A DNA stretch of 25,328 bases from JAGMXM01 sp964458325. Its GTDB lineage: Bacteria > Verrucomicrobiota > Verrucomicrobiia > Limisphaerales > UBA1319. The translations under genes and the position numbers were made by a program. The notes beneath the pieces are model-generated. The model did no database searches, was not told the origin of the DNA, and saw nothing but the letters and a program-made list of their open reading frames with translations. Below are positions 15,101-23,600 of the stretch, piece by piece; positions within the stretch are counted from its first letter, which is position 1, and every line of letters starts with the position of its first letter. The stretch is taken from contig CAYWIM010000072.1 in assembly GCA_964458325.1 (NCBI GenBank), positions 1-25,328 on the forward strand. The letters are read 5' to 3'.

Positions 15101-17156
15101 ATGGGCCGGCCCGGTCACTCTGGCGACGGATTCGGTGATCACCGTCCAGACCAACCGGTATCTCAACCTCGAAGGCAGAGTCGCCGGCCCGGCCGGTTTC
15201 ATCAAGGGCCAGCCCGGCACGCTGATCCTCTCGGGCTCGACCGCCAACACGTTCGCCGGCAACGCGGTGGTCGCCGAAGGCGCGCTCTGGCTTGACAAGA
15301 ACGTCGTCGATGGCGCGCTGCCCGGTCCGGGCAGCCTCATCGTTGGCGCCGCTGGCGATGCGCCGCCGCCGGCATCGGCCATCGAGCTGCGGAACTACCA
15401 GATAGACGGCTCGGCGGACATCACGGTGAACGTTGGCTGCCGGCTGGACCTGAACGATTGCTCCGACGCAGTGGGTGACATGACGCTGAACACCGGCGCC
15501 GTTCTCACCGGGGACGGCACATTGACCTTGGGAGGCGAAATCCGCGCCAGCTCGGTGGACATGTTCCCGGCAAGCATCCGAGGGCATCTGGCCCTGGGAT
15601 CAGCCGTCCGCACGGTGACGGTGGATCCAAGCTCCTACCTGGCCATCCATGCCAGCGTGAGCGGCACCGGGGGCCTGACCAAGAACGGCCCGGGCTGGCT
15701 GTGGCTGGAATCGTCCAACTCGTTCCGCGGCCCGCTCACTATTGCCGAGGGCGGCGTGACGGCCGTGGACGAACACAGCCTGGGCTCCCCCGCCGGCGGC
15801 ACCATCCTCAGCGGCGGCGCGCTGGGGCTCTCCAACCTTACCATCACGAATGAAATGCTCACGGTGAATGGCGTTTCATCGGAGCTGAAATCCGGCGACG
15901 TGAGCCGCTGGACCGGCGACATTGTCCTCGATGCCGATCTCGATGTCAGCCTTTATACCGACGCTGTCACCACCGCCCGATTGGACTTGGCGGGCGCCAT
16001 CAGCGGCGCCGGCGGCATCACCAAACGCGCAACGGGCGATGAGGGCGTGCTCGCCTTGACAGGGGCCGCCGCCAACACCTATCTGGGGCCGACCAGGGTG
16101 AACGCCGGCGTGCTGGTCCTGGACAAAACCGCCGCCGACGGCGCTGTTCCGGGCGATCTGATCATCGGCGACAGCAGAGGCGATGCGGGCGCCGATGCCG
16201 TGCGCCTCGAGCGCGCCAACCAAATCGCAAACGATGCCGACATCACCATCGCCAGCTCCGGCCGGCTCGATCTCAACGGCCATTACGACCGCATCGATGC
16301 CGTGACCGGCAGCGGCTCGATCACGCTGGGTTCCGGCCACCTCATCGCCGGCCATAGCGGCAGCAGCTTCACATTCGACGGACTGGTTTCGGGCGCCGGG
16401 TATCTTTGGAAGGTGGGAGCCGGCGCCTGGACCCTGACCGCGGACAACTCATACCTCGGGAACACCCGGATCGAAGGCGGCACGCTGCGGATCAACGGCT
16501 CGCAGCCTTCGAGCGATGTGCTGATCTGGAGCGCGGGCACGCTCGGCGGCACGGGCGCCGCCGGCCGCGTGACCTCGACCGGGGGCGCGCTCTCGCCCGG
16601 CCTCAGCCCAGGAACCCTGACCAGCGGGGATCTGCTGCTGGACAGCTCGACGGAGTGCATTCTCGAGCTGGCCAATGCCGGCGCCGACCAGATGAACGTC
16701 CAGGGAAGCATCGGCTTGGGCAGCGCCCAGCTGATCCTCTCCGCCGCCGGCCTGCTGCCCGAGGAAGGCCAGCCGTTCGTCATCGTCAACAACGACGGCA
16801 CGGACGCCGTTACGGGCACGTTTGCGGGCTTGCCCGAAGGCGCGCTCGTCTCGGCGGGGCCGCGCCAGTTCCTCATCACCTACGGGGGCGGCGGCGGCAA
16901 CGACGTGGTGCTGCTGGCCACCAACACCGCCTCGCTCCGGCCGGCTCTGTCCATCTCGAGCACCGGCGCCGGCGGCGTGGTCGTCGCCTGGCCGCAATCC
17001 GACATCGACTGGCGGCTCCAAGCGGCGGCCGGCCTTGGCGCCGCGCCCATCCTGTGGACAGAGATTCCGCCGCCCTATTCCTCGAACCGGACCGACTGCC
17101 TGTTCATCGAGCCCGCGTCGGCGGACCAACGGTTCTACCGGCTGCACGACCCGTGA
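12180..17156 (+). CDS. Secreted protein with autotransporter-associated beta-strand repeats
   Basis: The 1658-residue protein is probably a surface or extracellular beta-helix. ATG at 12180 follows GGAGG with 8-nt spacing (GTG at 12165 is in frame). A signal peptide ends about residue 37 (LLSVGLLLGLMPGLIPAA). About ten passenger-associated repeats follow, of the form G-x-G-G-[LI]-x-K-x-G-x-G-x-L, then N-[ST]-[FY]-x-G-x-[LT]-x-V-x-x-G-x-L; examples begin near residues 172 (GTGGITKNGAGSL), 453 (GAGGLTKRGAGTL) and 1405 (GAGYLWKVGAGAW). Residues about 491-1042 are a tandem duplication. The last 75 residues (about 1585-1658, with VVVAWPQSDIDWRLQAA and ending FYRLHDP) form the small C-terminal domain often seen in PVC secreted proteins. 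No beta-barrel translocator, PEP-CTERM or LPXTG signal is present, so the export route past the outer membrane is unknown. It sits under its own promoter, 61 bp before the isomerase gene. Confidence 0.88.
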   Translation: MKTLALDLSTCRFGCRAIRLLSVGLLLGLMPGLIPAATLTWDGSSDGYWFTAANWSTGTRPQDGDDLVFPAGAAHLLNTNNIGTPRHYHSITISGANYSLRGNSLTLSNGITTTYGAGASAEVVLDIALGRSQEIECVTDGAFLYVSGDIALEGYSLTATGSGAVRLSGAIGGTGGITKNGAGSLRLYGSAANTYTGTTRVNVGTLELSKTSGMSAMAGDLVVGNTVGTDTVLWLNSHQLPVATAVTVNRGAILDLNGFNETIGDLALSSGDIETGAGLLTLAGGVSATTSTTHASTIGGRLSVGSGARTFTLVDGTWNPELRVTAQISGSANIFVTSSDVAEITLAASNTFTGTLTLQHGALLFVGHAWALGSSSAGTVANDSSYIGFEGGIHVPEEPLTMNTSYYHGAFWVTDGGNSWAGPITLLQETSVSFSSAGSGLSLDLAGPISGAGGLTKRGAGTLILSGAVGNTYGGDTRVEEGTLVLGKTGGVAIRYGTLTIGDGEGGANADVVRYADDDQLWSTVAIRIDRSGWLDLNNCSDTLGPLTFTGGRASSGAGGMLSLSGAVTVNSSSAIPALEGNVQLASVEIFQIANSPTSPDLNIEAAIRGAGGLTKTGAGALALRGDNFFSGAVTVNDGLVYLYDDAALGSTAGGTVVNAGGVLVLANDRHIGAEPLELNGAGDGFAGALTSIGGYNTWAGTVTLATDSVITVQTNRYLNLEGVIAGPAGFIKSQPGGLILSGSTANTFAGNTVVNEGTLILDKSVAPAIAHGQLIIGDGLGGPDADVVREMAHSQIASIPITINSSGWLDLNGHNDIVGPLTFTAGRASSGPGGQLVLGGDVTANYASAGRPSLEGSVVLPAPRTFEIANSSGSPDFDLLAAVSGTGGLTKTGPGALAVHSANSFSGALTVNDGLVYLYDDAALGSTAGGTVVNAGGVLVLASGRHIGPEPLTLNGAGDGISGALTSIGGSNSWAGPVTLATDSVITVQTNRYLNLEGRVAGPAGFIKGQPGTLILSGSTANTFAGNAVVAEGALWLDKNVVDGALPGPGSLIVGAAGDAPPPASAIELRNYQIDGSADITVNVGCRLDLNDCSDAVGDMTLNTGAVLTGDGTLTLGGEIRASSVDMFPASIRGHLALGSAVRTVTVDPSSYLAIHASVSGTGGLTKNGPGWLWLESSNSFRGPLTIAEGGVTAVDEHSLGSPAGGTILSGGALGLSNLTITNEMLTVNGVSSELKSGDVSRWTGDIVLDADLDVSLYTDAVTTARLDLAGAISGAGGITKRATGDEGVLALTGAAANTYLGPTRVNAGVLVLDKTAADGAVPGDLIIGDSRGDAGADAVRLERANQIANDADITIASSGRLDLNGHYDRIDAVTGSGSITLGSGHLIAGHSGSSFTFDGLVSGAGYLWKVGAGAWTLTADNSYLGNTRIEGGTLRINGSQPSSDVLIWSAGTLGGTGAAGRVTSTGGALSPGLSPGTLTSGDLLLDSSTECILELANAGADQMNVQGSIGLGSAQLILSAAGLLPEEGQPFVIVNNDGTDAVTGTFAGLPEGALVSAGPRQFLITYGGGGGNDVVLLATNTASLRPALSISSTGAGGVVVAWPQSDIDWRLQAAAGLGAAPILWTEIPPPYSSNRTDCLFIEPASADQRFYRLHDP
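13650..15305 (+). repeat. Tandem duplication of an 828-bp (276-codon) unit within the surface protein gene
   Basis: Copies lie at about 13650-14477 and 14478-15305. Anchor points are GTCAACGACGGCCTGG at 14085 and 14913, exactly 828 bp apart. The stretch after each anchor gives an identical peptide (GLVYLYDDAALGSTAGG onward), and TDSVITVQTNRYLNLEG also recurs. Most base differences there are at third positions. The first part of each unit is more diverged. The outer boundaries are approximate. Confidence 0.85.
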
Positions 17157-17217
17157 GCCGCGCGGCGGGCCCGTAATCCATTTGACGCCACCCGGTCCGC
17201 CGGTTAAGGGTGAATCC

Positions 17218-18087
17218 ATGAATATGAATCCTTGTTCCCGACGCGAGTTCCTGACGCAAACGGCCGGCGCGGCCGCGCTCCTGGCATGGGCAGCCCCGGC
17301 GGGCCTCCGGGCCGCCGAGTCCCGGCCCCGCACCCGGCGCATCCCGGTCGGCCTCCAGCTCTATTCGGTCCGGAACGATTGCGCCCGCGACCTCAACGGC
17401 ACGATCCAGGCCGTCGCGAAGATCGGCTACAAGGGAGTCGAGTTTGCCGGCTACTACGAACGCGATGCCAAGACGCTGCGCCAGCTGCTCGACGACAACG
17501 GCCTCAAATGCTGCGGCACGCACACCGGCATCGATACCCTGCTCGGCGACAGCCTTCCGAAGACCATCGAGTTCAATCGCACGCTGGGCAATCGATACCT
17601 CATCGTGCCCGGCCTGCCGGCATCCTACACGAAATCGAAGGCCGCATGGCAGAAGACCGCCGACCTGTTCAACGAGCTGGCCGAGAAGGTCCGGCCCGAG
17701 GGTTTCCGTGTCGGCTACCACAATCACACGACCGAGTTCGTCGCCCTGGATGGCGAGCTGCCCTGGGACACCTTCTTCGGCGGGACTCGGCGGGAGGTGA
17801 TCATGCAGTTCGACACCGGCAACGCCATGCATGGGGGCGGGGACGCCACGGTCTACCTCAAGCGTTATCCCGGCCGGGCCGCCACCGTCCACCTCAAACC
17901 CTTCTCGAAAGCCAAACCCAATGCCCTGATCGGCGACGACGAGCTGCCGTGGCCCGAGATCTTCCGCCTCTGCGAAACGAGCGGCCGCACCGAGTGGTAC
18001 ATTGTCGAATACGAAAGCGACGCCTTCCCGCCTTTGGTCAGCGTCGAGAAGACCTTCGAGGTCCTCCGCCGCTGGGGGAAAGCGTAG
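17218..18087 (+). CDS. Tat-exported sugar phosphate isomerase/epimerase-like TIM-barrel protein
   Basis: The 289 residues carry a twin-arginine signal (SRREFLTQTAGAAALLAWAAPAG, SRREFL at 7-12) and then an AP-endonuclease-2/xylose-isomerase-like TIM barrel. Visible barrel motifs are VGLQLYSVR at 44-52, IGYKGVEFAGYY at 69-80, VGYHNHTTEF at 165-174 (H168, H170), MQFDTGNA at 196-203 (D199), TVHLK at 223-227 (H225) and E264 in VEYES, typical of the metal-dependent site of this family. Members isomerise or epimerise sugars or oxidised sugar derivatives; this one would fold in the cytoplasm and be exported. ATG at 17218 has AAGGG seven bases upstream. It lies 61 bp after the surface protein and 69 bp before the helicase, so it may be read from either side. 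The exact substrate is unknown. Confidence 0.92.
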   Translation: MNMNPCSRREFLTQTAGAAALLAWAAPAGLRAAESRPRTRRIPVGLQLYSVRNDCARDLNGTIQAVAKIGYKGVEFAGYYERDAKTLRQLLDDNGLKCCGTHTGIDTLLGDSLPKTIEFNRTLGNRYLIVPGLPASYTKSKAAWQKTADLFNELAEKVRPEGFRVGYHNHTTEFVALDGELPWDTFFGGTRREVIMQFDTGNAMHGGGDATVYLKRYPGRAATVHLKPFSKAKPNALIGDDELPWPEIFRLCETSGRTEWYIVEYESDAFPPLVSVEKTFEVLRRWGKA

Positions 18088-18156
18088 CGGGCCGCCTTTC
18101 CAGGCTTTGCGAACCGCCGGCTTCGGATCCGTCCGGGCCGGCATCGAGGTGGATGG

Positions 18157-20682
18157 GTGTCGACGATCGCCGAACAACTGGCCCACCTGCCGCAGTTCAA
18201 CCGGCTGATCCTCCCGGATCTCTGGCAGCAGCAGGCAGTGGCCGCGTTGCGCCGCGGCGAGGATGTCGTCGTCCAGGCCCCCACCAGCGCTGGCAAAACG
18301 CTCATCTTCGAGCTCTGGTCCCACCAGGGCAAAGCCCGCGGCCCCGCCGTCTACACCGTCCCCACCCGCGCCCTGGCCAACGATAAGCTCGCCGAATGGC
18401 GCGCGCGGGGCTGGAATGTCGGCATCGCCACCGGCGATCTCTCCGACAACCTCGACGCCCCCATCCTCGTCGCCACGCTCGAGACCCAGAAGCAGCGGCT
18501 CATTCGGGGCCTGGGCCCAGCCCTGCTGGTCGTCGACGAATACCAGATGATCGGCGACCCCGACCGCGGGCTCAACTACGAGCTGGCCCTGGCCCTGGCG
18601 CCCCCTCAGACGCAGCTGCTGCTGTTGAGCGGCAGCGTCGCCAATCCCCATGACATCGTCCGCTGGCTGACCCGGCTCGGCCGCCGGGCCGTCCTGGTCC
18701 GACAGGATGTCCGGCCCGTCCCGCTCGATGAGGTCCTGGTCGAGCAGCTCAGCTACTCGATTCCGCTGGCCATCCGCGGCTACTGGCCGCGCGTGGTGGC
18801 CAAGGCGCTCGCCGAAGGCCTCGGCCCGATCCTGCTCTTCGCCCCGCGCCGCCAGGCCGCCGAAGGTCTCGCCATCGAGCTGGCCCGATACCTCCCCAAC
18901 CCCCACCCGCTGGCCCTCAGCCCCATCCAGAAGCAGCTCGTCGGCGATTCCCTCGCCCGCCTTCTCAAGTGCCGGATCGCATACCACCACAGCGGGCTGA
19001 GCTATGCCGCCCGCGCCGGCGTCATCGAGCCGCTCGCCAAATGCGGCCAGCTCCGCGTCGTCGTCGCCACCATGGGCCTGGCCGCCGGCATCAATTTCTC
19101 CCTCCGCAGCGTCGCCCTCGCCGGCGAGTCCTACCGCCGCGATCTCCTCGAGCAGCCGCTGCGCCCCGACGAGATCCTCCAGATGTTCGGCCGGGCCGGG
19201 CGCCGCGGCATCGACGAGACCGGCTTCGTCCTCGTCACCGCCAACCAGATCCGCATGCGCGATGGCCATCCCATCCACCTCAGCCGATGCGGCATGGTCG
19301 ATTGGAATACACTCCTGAGCCTCATGGACGCCGCCGCCGCCCAGGGGCTCGAGCCGTACGCCGAGGCCGTCCGCATCCAGACCCGCCTCTTCTCGGCCAA
19401 GCCGATCTTCCTCGGCGTCGAGCATTCCCTCGAAAGCCCGGACACGCCCTGCGGCCTCAAGACCGATGCCGAGCGGGCCCGCCATGTCCGCCATCGCATC
19501 CGCCAGCTCCGCAACAGCCGCGGCCAGTGGCAGCCGTATCCGCCCTGCACCGAGCATCCCCTGGCCGACATCCGCGTCCTCGAGAACGCGCCGCCCTCCG
19601 ATCCCGCGTCCCATCCCGCGGACGACCGGGCGGCTTCCGTTCGCCTCCGGCCCGCCCTGAGCGTGCCGGCCGCCCTCGAGCGGGTGGGTGCGGGCGCCCT
19701 GATCGTCCTCGAGGAGCACGGTGGCCTTGCCACCTACGGCCGGGCGGTCACCGTGGCCGAGCGCCTGGACCCGGATCGCCTCGTCCTGCCCAAATGGATC
19801 CGGCGCCTGATCCAGTGGCCTCGGCGGCAGGTGGCGGCGGCCCTTTGGCCCGACACCCTCGCCCCCCGGATCCGCGACGCCCTTGCCGGCCAGCGGACCC
19901 CCCTGGTCCGATTCGACGAGCAGCCGCACAAAATCCTCGCCTGCGTCAGCCTGGCCCAGCTGACGTTGCGCGTTCCGGCCGATGGCCACGGCGTCCCGCT
20001 ATGGCGGCCGCCCGAGCGCCAGGTCATGTCGCCCGATTGCGCCGGCTGCCCGCATGCCGATGACTGCCGCCAATGGCCCACCGCAACCGGTGTCGCCATG
20101 CTGTGGCGCCGGCTCGGCCTCGTCGACGCCGGCGGCGTCCCCACCCGGCGCGGCCGCATCGTCAGCTTATTCAGCCAGGGCGACGGGCTGGCCATCGCTG
20201 CCGCCCTCGAGGATTTGTCCTATCCGATCGAGGAGCTCGTTTACGACCTCGCCAACATCGATGCCGGCTTCCGATTCTGCGGCGAAGACAACCGCTGGGG
20301 CGGCCGCCTCGCCAACGCCTGCCACCGGCTGTTCGGCCTCCACACCGTTCCCGGCTACCTCGAAAATGGCGTCCCCCCGAAATACGGCGATGGCGCCGGT
20401 CAAATCGTCGCATCGATCCACCAGAATCCCCTCGCCAAACATGAGTACGTCACCGATCAGCTCGGGCCCGGCGACGTCGACCGGATCATCATCGAGTGGC
20501 GGAGCCTGCTCCGCCGGATCGCCCACGCCCCCGCGCTCGATGATCCCCGCTGGCAGCAGCTCCAATCGCTCGCCCGCACCATCCTCCACGAGACACACTC
20601 CCCCACCCTCGTCGACCTCCCGCCGCTCGAGTACGACCAGACCCGCCGGATCGATCACCGCCTGATCCTCCGCCGATCATGA
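18157..20682 (+). CDS. Ski2-like DExH-box helicase with cysteine cluster
   Basis: The 841-residue superfamily 2 helicase has APTSAGKT (41-48, Walker A), DEYQ as motif II (127-130), SGS as motif III (158-160), ATMGLAAGIN as motif V (304-313) and QMFGRAGRRG as motif VI (342-351), an arrangement close to Ski2/Brr2/Hel308 enzymes that unwind RNA or DNA. The C-terminal half (about 430-841) is family-specific and contains C628-x2-C631-x5-C637 (CAGCPHADDC), with another Cys at 596; it could hold Zn or an Fe-S cluster, which is inference. The start is GTG at 18157 with GAGG seven bases upstream; no in-frame ATG is near. Its stop overlaps the ATG of hrpA (ATGA), so the two helicases are coupled. The substrate is unknown; RNA turnover or ribosome-related work would fit HrpA. 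Confidence 0.88.
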   Translation: MSTIAEQLAHLPQFNRLILPDLWQQQAVAALRRGEDVVVQAPTSAGKTLIFELWSHQGKARGPAVYTVPTRALANDKLAEWRARGWNVGIATGDLSDNLDAPILVATLETQKQRLIRGLGPALLVVDEYQMIGDPDRGLNYELALALAPPQTQLLLLSGSVANPHDIVRWLTRLGRRAVLVRQDVRPVPLDEVLVEQLSYSIPLAIRGYWPRVVAKALAEGLGPILLFAPRRQAAEGLAIELARYLPNPHPLALSPIQKQLVGDSLARLLKCRIAYHHSGLSYAARAGVIEPLAKCGQLRVVVATMGLAAGINFSLRSVALAGESYRRDLLEQPLRPDEILQMFGRAGRRGIDETGFVLVTANQIRMRDGHPIHLSRCGMVDWNTLLSLMDAAAAQGLEPYAEAVRIQTRLFSAKPIFLGVEHSLESPDTPCGLKTDAERARHVRHRIRQLRNSRGQWQPYPPCTEHPLADIRVLENAPPSDPASHPADDRAASVRLRPALSVPAALERVGAGALIVLEEHGGLATYGRAVTVAERLDPDRLVLPKWIRRLIQWPRRQVAAALWPDTLAPRIRDALAGQRTPLVRFDEQPHKILACVSLAQLTLRVPADGHGVPLWRPPERQVMSPDCAGCPHADDCRQWPTATGVAMLWRRLGLVDAGGVPTRRGRIVSLFSQGDGLAIAAALEDLSYPIEELVYDLANIDAGFRFCGEDNRWGGRLANACHRLFGLHTVPGYLENGVPPKYGDGAGQIVASIHQNPLAKHEYVTDQLGPGDVDRIIIEWRSLLRRIAHAPALDDPRWQQLQSLARTILHETHSPTLVDLPPLEYDQTRRIDHRLILRRS

Positions 20683-23600
20683 CGGCGATCGAGCAGCTCA
20701 AGACGCTCCTGCCCCAATGCGTCCTGGCCGATCAGGTCCGGCTGGGATCGCGCCTGGCTCGCCTTCTCTCGGCTCCCCACCTGCCCGCCGCCGCCCCGGC
20801 CATCGTCCAGCGCCTGCTCGATCAAGCCCGGCATTCCATCCGCCTCCGCCACGAGCGGGCGCGGCTCGCCGGCCGGATCCGCTACCCCGCCGACCTCCCC
20901 ATCGCCGCCCGGCGCGACGAGATCGTCGCCGCCATCCGCGCCCATCCCGTGATCATCCTCGCCGGCGAGACCGGCTCGGGCAAGAGCACGCAGCTTCCCA
21001 AGATGTGCCTGGAGGCCGGCTTCGGCGCCCGCGCCACGATCGGCTGCACCCAGCCCCGCCGCGTCGCCGCCGTCTCGCTCTCGCGCCGGATCGCCCAGGA
21101 GCTCGATGTCGAGTGGGGCGGCCCCGTCGGCTGCCAGATCCGGTTCGCCAGCCATACCCGGCCCGAAACGTCCATCAAGCTCATGACCGATGGCATCCTG
21201 CTGGCCGAGATCCAGAGCGATCCCTGGCTCGCTCAATACGAGGTCATCCTGCTCGACGAAGCCCACGAGCGCTCGCTCAACATCGATTTCCTCCTCGGCT
21301 ATCTCAAGGGCCTCCTCGAACGCCGCAACGATCTCAAGCTCCTCATCACCTCCGCCACGATCGATACCCGGCCCTTCTCCGCCGCCTTCGGCCACGCCCC
21401 TGTCATCGAGGTCTCCGGCCGCATGTTCCCCATCGAAACCGTCTATCGCCCCATCGACGAGCAGGCCGAGGAAACCGGGGACCAGACCTACATCGACGCC
21501 GCCGTGGCTGCGGTCCAGGAGATCGTCAGCGGCCAGGGCGCCGGGGACATCCTCGTGTTCATGCCCGCCGAGCGCGACATCCGCGAGACGCGCGACCGGC
21601 TTGAATCGTCCTTGCCCGCCGGCATCGAACTCATCCCCCTGTTCGGCCGGCTCAGCGCCGCCGAGCAGCAGCGCGTGTTCGCCCCCTCGAGCCGCCCGAA
21701 GATTGTCATCGCGACGAACATCGCCGAGACGTCGCTGACGATCCCGGGCATCCGCTACGTGGTCGACACCGGGCTGGCCCGGATCAGCCGCTACAATCCC
21801 CGAACCCGCACCCGGCGTCTCCCTGTCGAGCCCATCTCCCAGAGCAGCGCCAACCAGCGCCAGGGCCGCTGCGGACGCATCTCGAGCGGCGTCTGCTACC
21901 GCCTGTTCTCGGCCGCCGATTTCTCCGCGCGCCCCCTCTACACCATGCCCGAGATCCAGCGCGCCAACCTGGCCGAGGTCATCCTGCGCCTGGAGGCGTT
22001 CCGCCTCGGCGCCATCGAGTCGTTCCCGTTCCTGGATCCGCCCGCTCCCGCCGCCATCCAGGCCGGCTACCAGCTCCTCGAGGAGCTGGGCGCGCTCGAC
22101 GAGCACCGCCAGCTGACCCCGCTGGGCCTCGAGCTGGCCCGGCTCCCCATCGATCCCACCATCGGCCGCATGATCCTCGAGGCCCGGCGCGAAAACGCGC
22201 TCCCGGAAGTCCTGATCATCGCCGCCGGCCTCAGCATCCAGGACCCCCGCGAACGCCCCCTCGACCAGCAGGCCAGCGCCGACGCTGCCCAGCGCCGGTT
22301 CCAGGATCCACAATCCGATTTCCTCGCCCTCCTCAATATCTGGAACGCCTATCACGACACCTGGGACACCCTCAAGACCCAGAACCAGCTCCGCAAGTTC
22401 TGCCGATCCCACTTCCTCTCCTACCGGCGCATGCGCGAATGGCGCGACCTCCACGCCCAGCTCGAGGAATCCCTCGCCGACCTCGATGGTTGCCCGCCCC
22501 CATCCGCCCCGGCCGACCGCGCCGCCATCCATCGCTCGATCCTCACCGGCCTCTGGAGCAACGTCGCCCGCCGCACGGAAAAGAATCTCTATCAGGTCTC
22601 CGGCAGCCGCACCGCCATGATCTTCCCTGGCTCCGGCCTGTTCCACAAAACCGAATCTTCTCAAAAGAAACCTTCAGGCCGCGTGCCCCCACGCGGCGGG
22701 GCTGCAGACGCCGGGTCAGGGGACCCGGCCTACACGGCGGCCGACGCGCGCGATGTGGGCCGCGTGCCCCCACGCGGCGGGGCTGCAAACGCCGCTTCAG
22801 GGGACCCGGCCTACACGGCGGCCGATGCGCGCGATGTGGGCCGCGTGCCCCTGCGCGGCGCCCCTGCATCTCACCAGCCCGACTGGCTCGTTGCCGGCGA
22901 GCTGGTCGAGACCTCGAGGCTCTTCCTCCGCACCGCTGCCGCCATCGATTCCGCATGGATCCTCGAACTGGCCCCGCACCTCTGCCGGCGCAAGCACCGC
23001 GATCCCCGTTTCGATCCGTCTTCCGGCCGCGTCCTCGTCAATGAGACAGTGACTCTGAACGGCCTCACGGTCCAGGATCATGCGATCCCGTTCGAGCGCG
23101 TGGATCCGGAAGGGGCTGCGGCCCTGTTCACCCGCGCGGCCCTGGTCGAAGAACAGATCCGCGACCACTGGGCGGCCTCTCATCATCCTCCCGCAGCCGC
23201 CGAGGTAAGGAGGCGGACCTCCGAAGCCACCGACGTCACGAGGCGGCCAGTTCTCGATCGCCCGGTGCACTCTCCAGCCGAGCTGGCCAGCCCGCCCTCA
23301 GCTGTCGCTCCCCTCTATCGATTCCTCGAACATAACCACCAGCTCCGTCAGAAGATCGAGATCTGGCAAACCCGGCTTCGGCAGCGGGTGATCCCCGATC
23401 TCGATGCCGTTTTCGATGCCTTTTACCGGCAGCAGATGCCGCCGGTTTCATCCGTCGTCGCCCTGAACCGTCTCCTCCGCGAACAAGTCCACCGGGCGCC
23501 ATCGTTCCTCCACGCCCAGCCCGCCGATCTCCTCGGCGATCACGCCGCCGAATTCGATTTAGAGCGATTCCCGGACACGGTCCCCGTGGGCGATCAATCG

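Noticed and set aside
17104..19989. 961-codon open frame on the minus strand opposite the isomerase and helicase genes
   Set aside because: It is antisense to two genes with clear family motifs, its translation is Gly/Ala/Asp-rich with no recognisable domain, and such frames arise from strong G/C preference at third codon positions.
20655..22664. 669-codon minus-strand frame opposite hrpA
   Set aside because: Shadow of the helicase core; composition is biased and no motif is seen.
22677..22860. CRISPR array
   Set aside because: Repeats are contiguous tandem units of 81 bp without unique spacers, and there are no cas genes.
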